A stretch of DNA of 64,000 nt from assembly GCF_018449525.1 (NCBI RefSeq), contig NZ_JAAVUS010000009.1, forward strand, positions 296,489 to 360,488, read 5' to 3'. Source of the stretch: Bradyrhizobium sp. dw_78. Its GTDB lineage: Bacteria; Pseudomonadota; Alphaproteobacteria; Rhizobiales; Xanthobacteraceae. A program made the position numbers and the translations under genes. The notes below the pieces were generated by a model. That model had not been told where the DNA came from and searched no databases. It worked only from the letters and a program-made list of their open reading frames with translations. This document shows positions 61,646 through 64,000 of this stretch, one piece after another. Positions within the stretch are counted from its first letter, which is position 1. Every line of letters begins with the position of its first letter.

Positions 61646-62116
61646 ATGAAGAAACTGAATGCGATCGCGCTATTCGCTGTTCTATTCGGCATCAGCAACG
61701 GTTCTGCTCTCGCGGCCGGCGTTGCTGAAACGGAATTGATGCGAGCGGCAACCGAACTCGGCCATCAATATGATTCCAACTATGCCGCCAAGGATCCGGA
61801 CGGTATGGCGTCAGTCTATGCGGCAGATGGCGTGCTGATATCGCCCGCCGGCCCCATCGTGCGCGGGCGCGCCGCTCTCCGCGACTACTATGTCAAGCGC
61901 TTTGCCTCGGGCGCGCGCGGTCATGCGATTAAGGTTCTCGAAGTACATGTTCAAGGCGATGGCGGCTACGGTATAAATAGTTTCTCTGTCAACGTTCCAG
62001 GGCCTGACGGCTCGCTGCACGAAGAACACGGCACCATTGTTGCTGTCTATCGCCACGATCCTGATGGTTGGCACATGGGCCTTGTCGGACCGAGCTTGGC
62101 ACCAAACAAAAATTAG
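61646..62116 (+). CDS. Secreted SnoaL-like (nuclear transport factor 2 fold) protein
   Basis: A 156-residue protein with a signal peptide (KLNAIALFAVLFGISNGSALA) followed by an NTF2/DUF4440-like domain: GHQYDSNYAAKDPDGMASVY, AADGVLISPAGPIVRGRAAL and YRHDPDGWHMGLVG. Such proteins include ketosteroid isomerase-like enzymes and binding proteins; no catalytic residue is assigned here. ATG61646 gives the signal peptide; ATG61631 would add five residues. It lies between livK and the transposase remnant. Confidence 0.8.
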   Translation: MKKLNAIALFAVLFGISNGSALAAGVAETELMRAATELGHQYDSNYAAKDPDGMASVYAADGVLISPAGPIVRGRAALRDYYVKRFASGARGHAIKVLEVHVQGDGGYGINSFSVNVPGPDGSLHEEHGTIVAVYRHDPDGWHMGLVGPSLAPNKN

Positions 62117-62324
62117 TCCGGTCGGTTCGGCCCCCGACAGGTCTTGCGGCATCCGCGGACCAGTCTAAGAGTCCTGAGTCCCAAACCTGAGTCCTGTTGA
62201 GCCCCCGGACCGCCGGCTCAGGACGGATTCCATCCCCAGGGATTCATCCTGATTCTGATTGGTAATATTCGGCAGGGATCCCCAGATCCAAACTGGAACG
62301 CAGAATTTCCGTCTACCGACCATA

Positions 62325-63049
62325 GTGATCGCAGCCGAACCTCCAAAGGTGATCAACCACAAGAAGCTGTTCCGGCTCTACCGGGAAGAGAAGCTTGCGG
62401 TGCGCCGCCGCGGCGGTCGCAAGCGGGCGATCGGGACCAGAGCGCCGATGACGGTGCCGATGGCGGCCGACGAGCGCTGGTCGCTCGACTTCGTGTCGGA
62501 TCAGCTCACCGATGGCCGCCGCTTCCGCGTCCTCACCGTGGTTGATGATTGCACCCGCGAGTGCCTGGCGCTGGTGGCCGATACTTCGCTCTCCGGCACC
62601 CGGGTGGCGCGGGAACTGGACCGGCTGATGACGGAGCGCTGCAACCCGAAGATGGTGTTCAGCGACAATGGCAGCGAGCTGACCAGCAACGCCATCCTTA
62701 CATGGGCCGATCAGAGCCGTGTCGCATCGCACTACATCGCGCCGGGCAAGCCCATGCAGAATGCTTCATCGAGAGCTTCGACGGCCGTCTGCGGGATGAA
62801 TTGTTGAACGAGACGCTGTTCACGTCGCTGGCCCAGGCTCGCGTCGCGCTCGGATGCTGGCGGGCCGATTACAACGACGCACGACCACACTCGCAGTTCG
62901 GATGGAAGACGCCGTCCGAGTTCGCCTTCACCTCCCACTCGCGCCGGGATCTGGCGCTGCGCTATGCCGATGGCTCCGCGCCAGCTCCCGTCGCTACCAC
63001 CGCCCAACCGGGCAAACCCAACTGTCAGGGCGAACTCAAGACTGGATAA
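62325..63049 (+). pseudogene. IS3-family transposase OrfB remnant, frameshifted
   Basis: This stretch encodes the integrase part of an IS3-type transposase: VINHKKLFRLYREEKLAVRR, WSLDFVSDQLTDGRRFRVLT (first Asp), MVFSDNGSELTSN (second Asp), then after a one-base deletion near 62763 the other frame gives FIESFDGRLRDELLNE (Glu) and YNDARPHSQFGWKTPSEFAF. The N-terminal half of OrfB, OrfA and the left end of the element are absent. GGGGGCAAGGTCA (63056-63068) looks like the right inverted end. It is therefore an inactive fragment. Confidence 0.85.
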
Positions 63050-63071
63050 AACTTGGGGGCAAGGTCACCGT

Positions 63072-63102
63072 AACCGAACTGCGGAATGTCCGCAGTTCGG
63101 TT
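63072..63102. other. 14-bp perfect hairpin just beyond the IS remnant
   Basis: AACCGAACTGCGGA (63072-63085) is complementary to TCCGCAGTTCGGTT (63089-63102) around loop ATG. It begins three bases after the presumed IS end, so it may be a target feature, a terminator for readthrough, or part of a second element. Confidence 0.6.
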
Positions 63103-63122
63103 CCATGCCGAAAGCTTCACAA

Positions 63123-63315
63123 TCTGCAAATTTGCAGAAGGTCGCCGAAAACCGGTACCGTTGCTGAACCAGTTTCTGGTCCTTCTGACCGGGCGGCGCC
63201 GATAGTGCGGCAAAAGCTGCGCATGTGCAGGATTTGCCAAGATCCGAAATATAGTTCCAACCTGGAACAATTTCGTAGGCGTCCGGCGCTTCCGAAGAGT
63301 TGGAAACCGGTTCCC
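63123..63315. repeat. Cluster of short perfect palindromes in a gene-free stretch
   Basis: TCTGCAAATTTGCAGA (63123-63138) is a 16-bp self-complementary word. GTTCCAACCTGGAAC (63254-63268) is a 6-bp inverted repeat with three-base spacer, and GGAAACCGGTTCC lies near 63302. No protein-coding frame covers the region. Confidence 0.5.
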
Positions 63316-63417
63316 TGACGGTACGGCAATTCGATGAACAGCCGTTCAGAAAATTATTTCCTCCTCTTGAGGCTTTTAGCCTACTAAGCGTCTATCCAAT
63401 CAACGGAGGAAATTCGG

Positions 63418-63555
63418 ATGAAGGCACTTACACTCGCACTTGTTACAATTCTCGCAGTCGCAATCGCAGCACCCTCGATTGCCAGCGCTAGAGGCCGAGG
63501 CCACGATCATCACCATCATCGGCATCACAGCCTGCTGCACAAGATCCTGCACTAA
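63418..63555 (+). CDS. Secreted histidine-rich small peptide (45 aa)
   Basis: ATG63418 follows GGAGGA at 7-base spacing. The product begins MKALTLALVTILAVAIAAPS and continues IASA, a clear signal peptide, then a 22-residue mature part rich in His (RGRGHDHHHHRHHSLLHKIL) ending in His. The mature peptide would bind metal ions such as Ni, Cu or Zn; function is inferred from composition only. A strong terminator starts 3 bases after the stop, so it is a single-gene unit. No homologue is recognised. Confidence 0.7.
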   Translation: MKALTLALVTILAVAIAAPSIASARGRGHDHHHHRHHSLLHKILH

Positions 63556-63557
63556 CG

Positions 63558-63586
63558 AAAAAGGCCCCTTAACTGGGGCCTTTTTT
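63558..63586 (+). terminator. Rho-independent terminator of the His-rich peptide gene
   Basis: AAGGCCCC (63561-63568) pairs with GGGGCCTT (63575-63582) around loop TTAACT, and six Ts run from 63581. A-rich sequence before the stem extends the pairing, so it can work in both directions. Confidence 0.92.
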
Positions 63587-63654
63587 ACACCTTCAAACCC
63601 TTGCGGATGAAAGCCAGGAAAGCGCATCGGTGCCGCTCGATGTGTGAATGTTTT

Positions 63655-63689
63655 ACCGCCGGTAAAGCCGGTCGGTATCTACCGGCGGT
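63655..63689. other. Hairpin of ACCGCCGGTA/TACCGGCGGT
   Basis: ACCGCCGGTA (63655-63664) pairs exactly with TACCGGCGGT (63680-63689) with a 15-base loop that contains further CCGG pairs. It lies 70 bases after the terminator and has a T-run before it on the plus strand, i.e. after it for minus-strand transcription. Confidence 0.55.
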
Positions 63690-64000
63690 TTGCAAAGCGC
63701 AGGCTGGCTCTGACGTGAGCGTTTGGCATGTCACGCCGAGTCCCGAAGCCCCGCTTCCGGGCAGCGCACACAGAAGTGCCACGTGAGATCTTTACCGGTT
63801 CGCTCGTTGGCGCAGCGGTGTTCGACCACGATGGTTGAGATGGCTTCATCCCGTTCCAGACTGTCCCTGCACCAACAATGCACATGCCTTTCAGATCCGG
63901 CGTCGGTCGTTACTGGCGGCAACTTGGTGCTCGCTGTTGGTGCCAGGGAGGTATCACGCCGATACTGTGGGATTGGGAGGCCCGAACCCAAAGCTCTAGA
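63690..64000. other. Right edge: no supported gene
   Basis: Several short reading frames exist on both strands, the longest being a TTG-started minus frame (63731-63991), but none has a ribosome-binding site or recognisable motif. A gene reaching in from the right is possible. Confidence 0.4.

Noticed and set aside
63400..63627. Cys-rich minus-strand frame (metallothionein-like look)
   Set aside because: It is antisense to the His-rich peptide gene: its Cys codons are the complements of the signal-peptide Ala codons, and it runs through the terminator.
63731..63991. 86-codon minus-strand frame with several Cys and His
   Set aside because: Begins with a TTG and no ribosome-binding site; no recognised family, so it is left as unsupported.

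Overview
The window is a GC-rich stretch of chromosome from an alphaproteobacterium, most likely of the Bradyrhizobium/Rhodopseudomonas group (Nitrobacteraceae). This is inferred from the gene families present (acyl-CoA catabolism, ABC uptake systems, IalB, PiuC with a TonB receptor), from Irr-type iron boxes, and from intergenic palindromic repeats starting GTCATTCCGGG. No tRNA, rRNA or CRISPR array was seen. Gene content is mostly catabolism and transport.

Region 1 (1-13.1 kb): a partial hotdog protein, a YaiI/DUF188 protein, an ABC-F ATPase and a TIGR03862-type flavoprotein precede a minus-strand run for valine/isobutyrate and acyl-CoA breakdown: mmsA, acyl-CoA dehydrogenase, 3-hydroxyisobutyryl-CoA hydrolase, mmsB, acyl-CoA synthetase, MaoC hydratase and an MFE-2-type SDR. 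A TetR regulator lies upstream. Region 2 (13.3-21.8 kb): enoyl-CoA hydratase, thiolase and an MFS carrier on the plus strand, then an OprB porin, a CorA/ZntB transporter, an acyl-CoA carboxylase beta subunit and its IclR-type regulator. A 73-residue biotin carrier is divergent from the regulator across two palindromes; no biotin carboxylase is present. Region 3 (22.3-30.9 kb): a glutaminase fused to STAS and cyclic-nucleotide-binding domains, a patatin lipoprotein, a CMD-family protein, and a second acyl-CoA set (dehydrogenase, CoA transferase, SCP-x-type thiolase).

Region 4 (30.9-40.2 kb): a sugar or sugar-acid locus with a DenD-like dehydrogenase, a four-gene ABC importer, an IlvD/Edd dehydratase close to xylonate dehydratase, and two SDRs. 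Region 5 (40.3-48.1 kb): a GFA protein, a site-2 protease with a 3' frameshift, a tail-anchored hypothetical, then tonB-exbD-exbB-piuC and a TonB-dependent siderophore receptor with three tandem Irr-like boxes upstream. Region 6 (48.3-53.9 kb): marR divergent from an RND efflux pair across a perfect palindrome, followed by an IalB protein. Region 7 (53.9-61.0 kb): a large sulfatase and a livFGMHK-type importer. Region 8 (61.6-64 kb): a secreted SnoaL-like protein, an IS3-family transposase remnant, a palindrome-rich gene-free stretch, and a 45-residue secreted histidine-rich peptide with its own terminator.

Transcription units are tight (several ATGA or TGATG overlaps) and are separated by palindromic repeats. 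The least ordinary items are the glutaminase-STAS-CNB fusion, the carboxylase locus lacking a biotin carboxylase, the His-rich peptide, a 41-codon membrane ORF built on a 16-bp perfect hairpin, and the triple Irr-like array. I saw no clearly new defence or mobile system.
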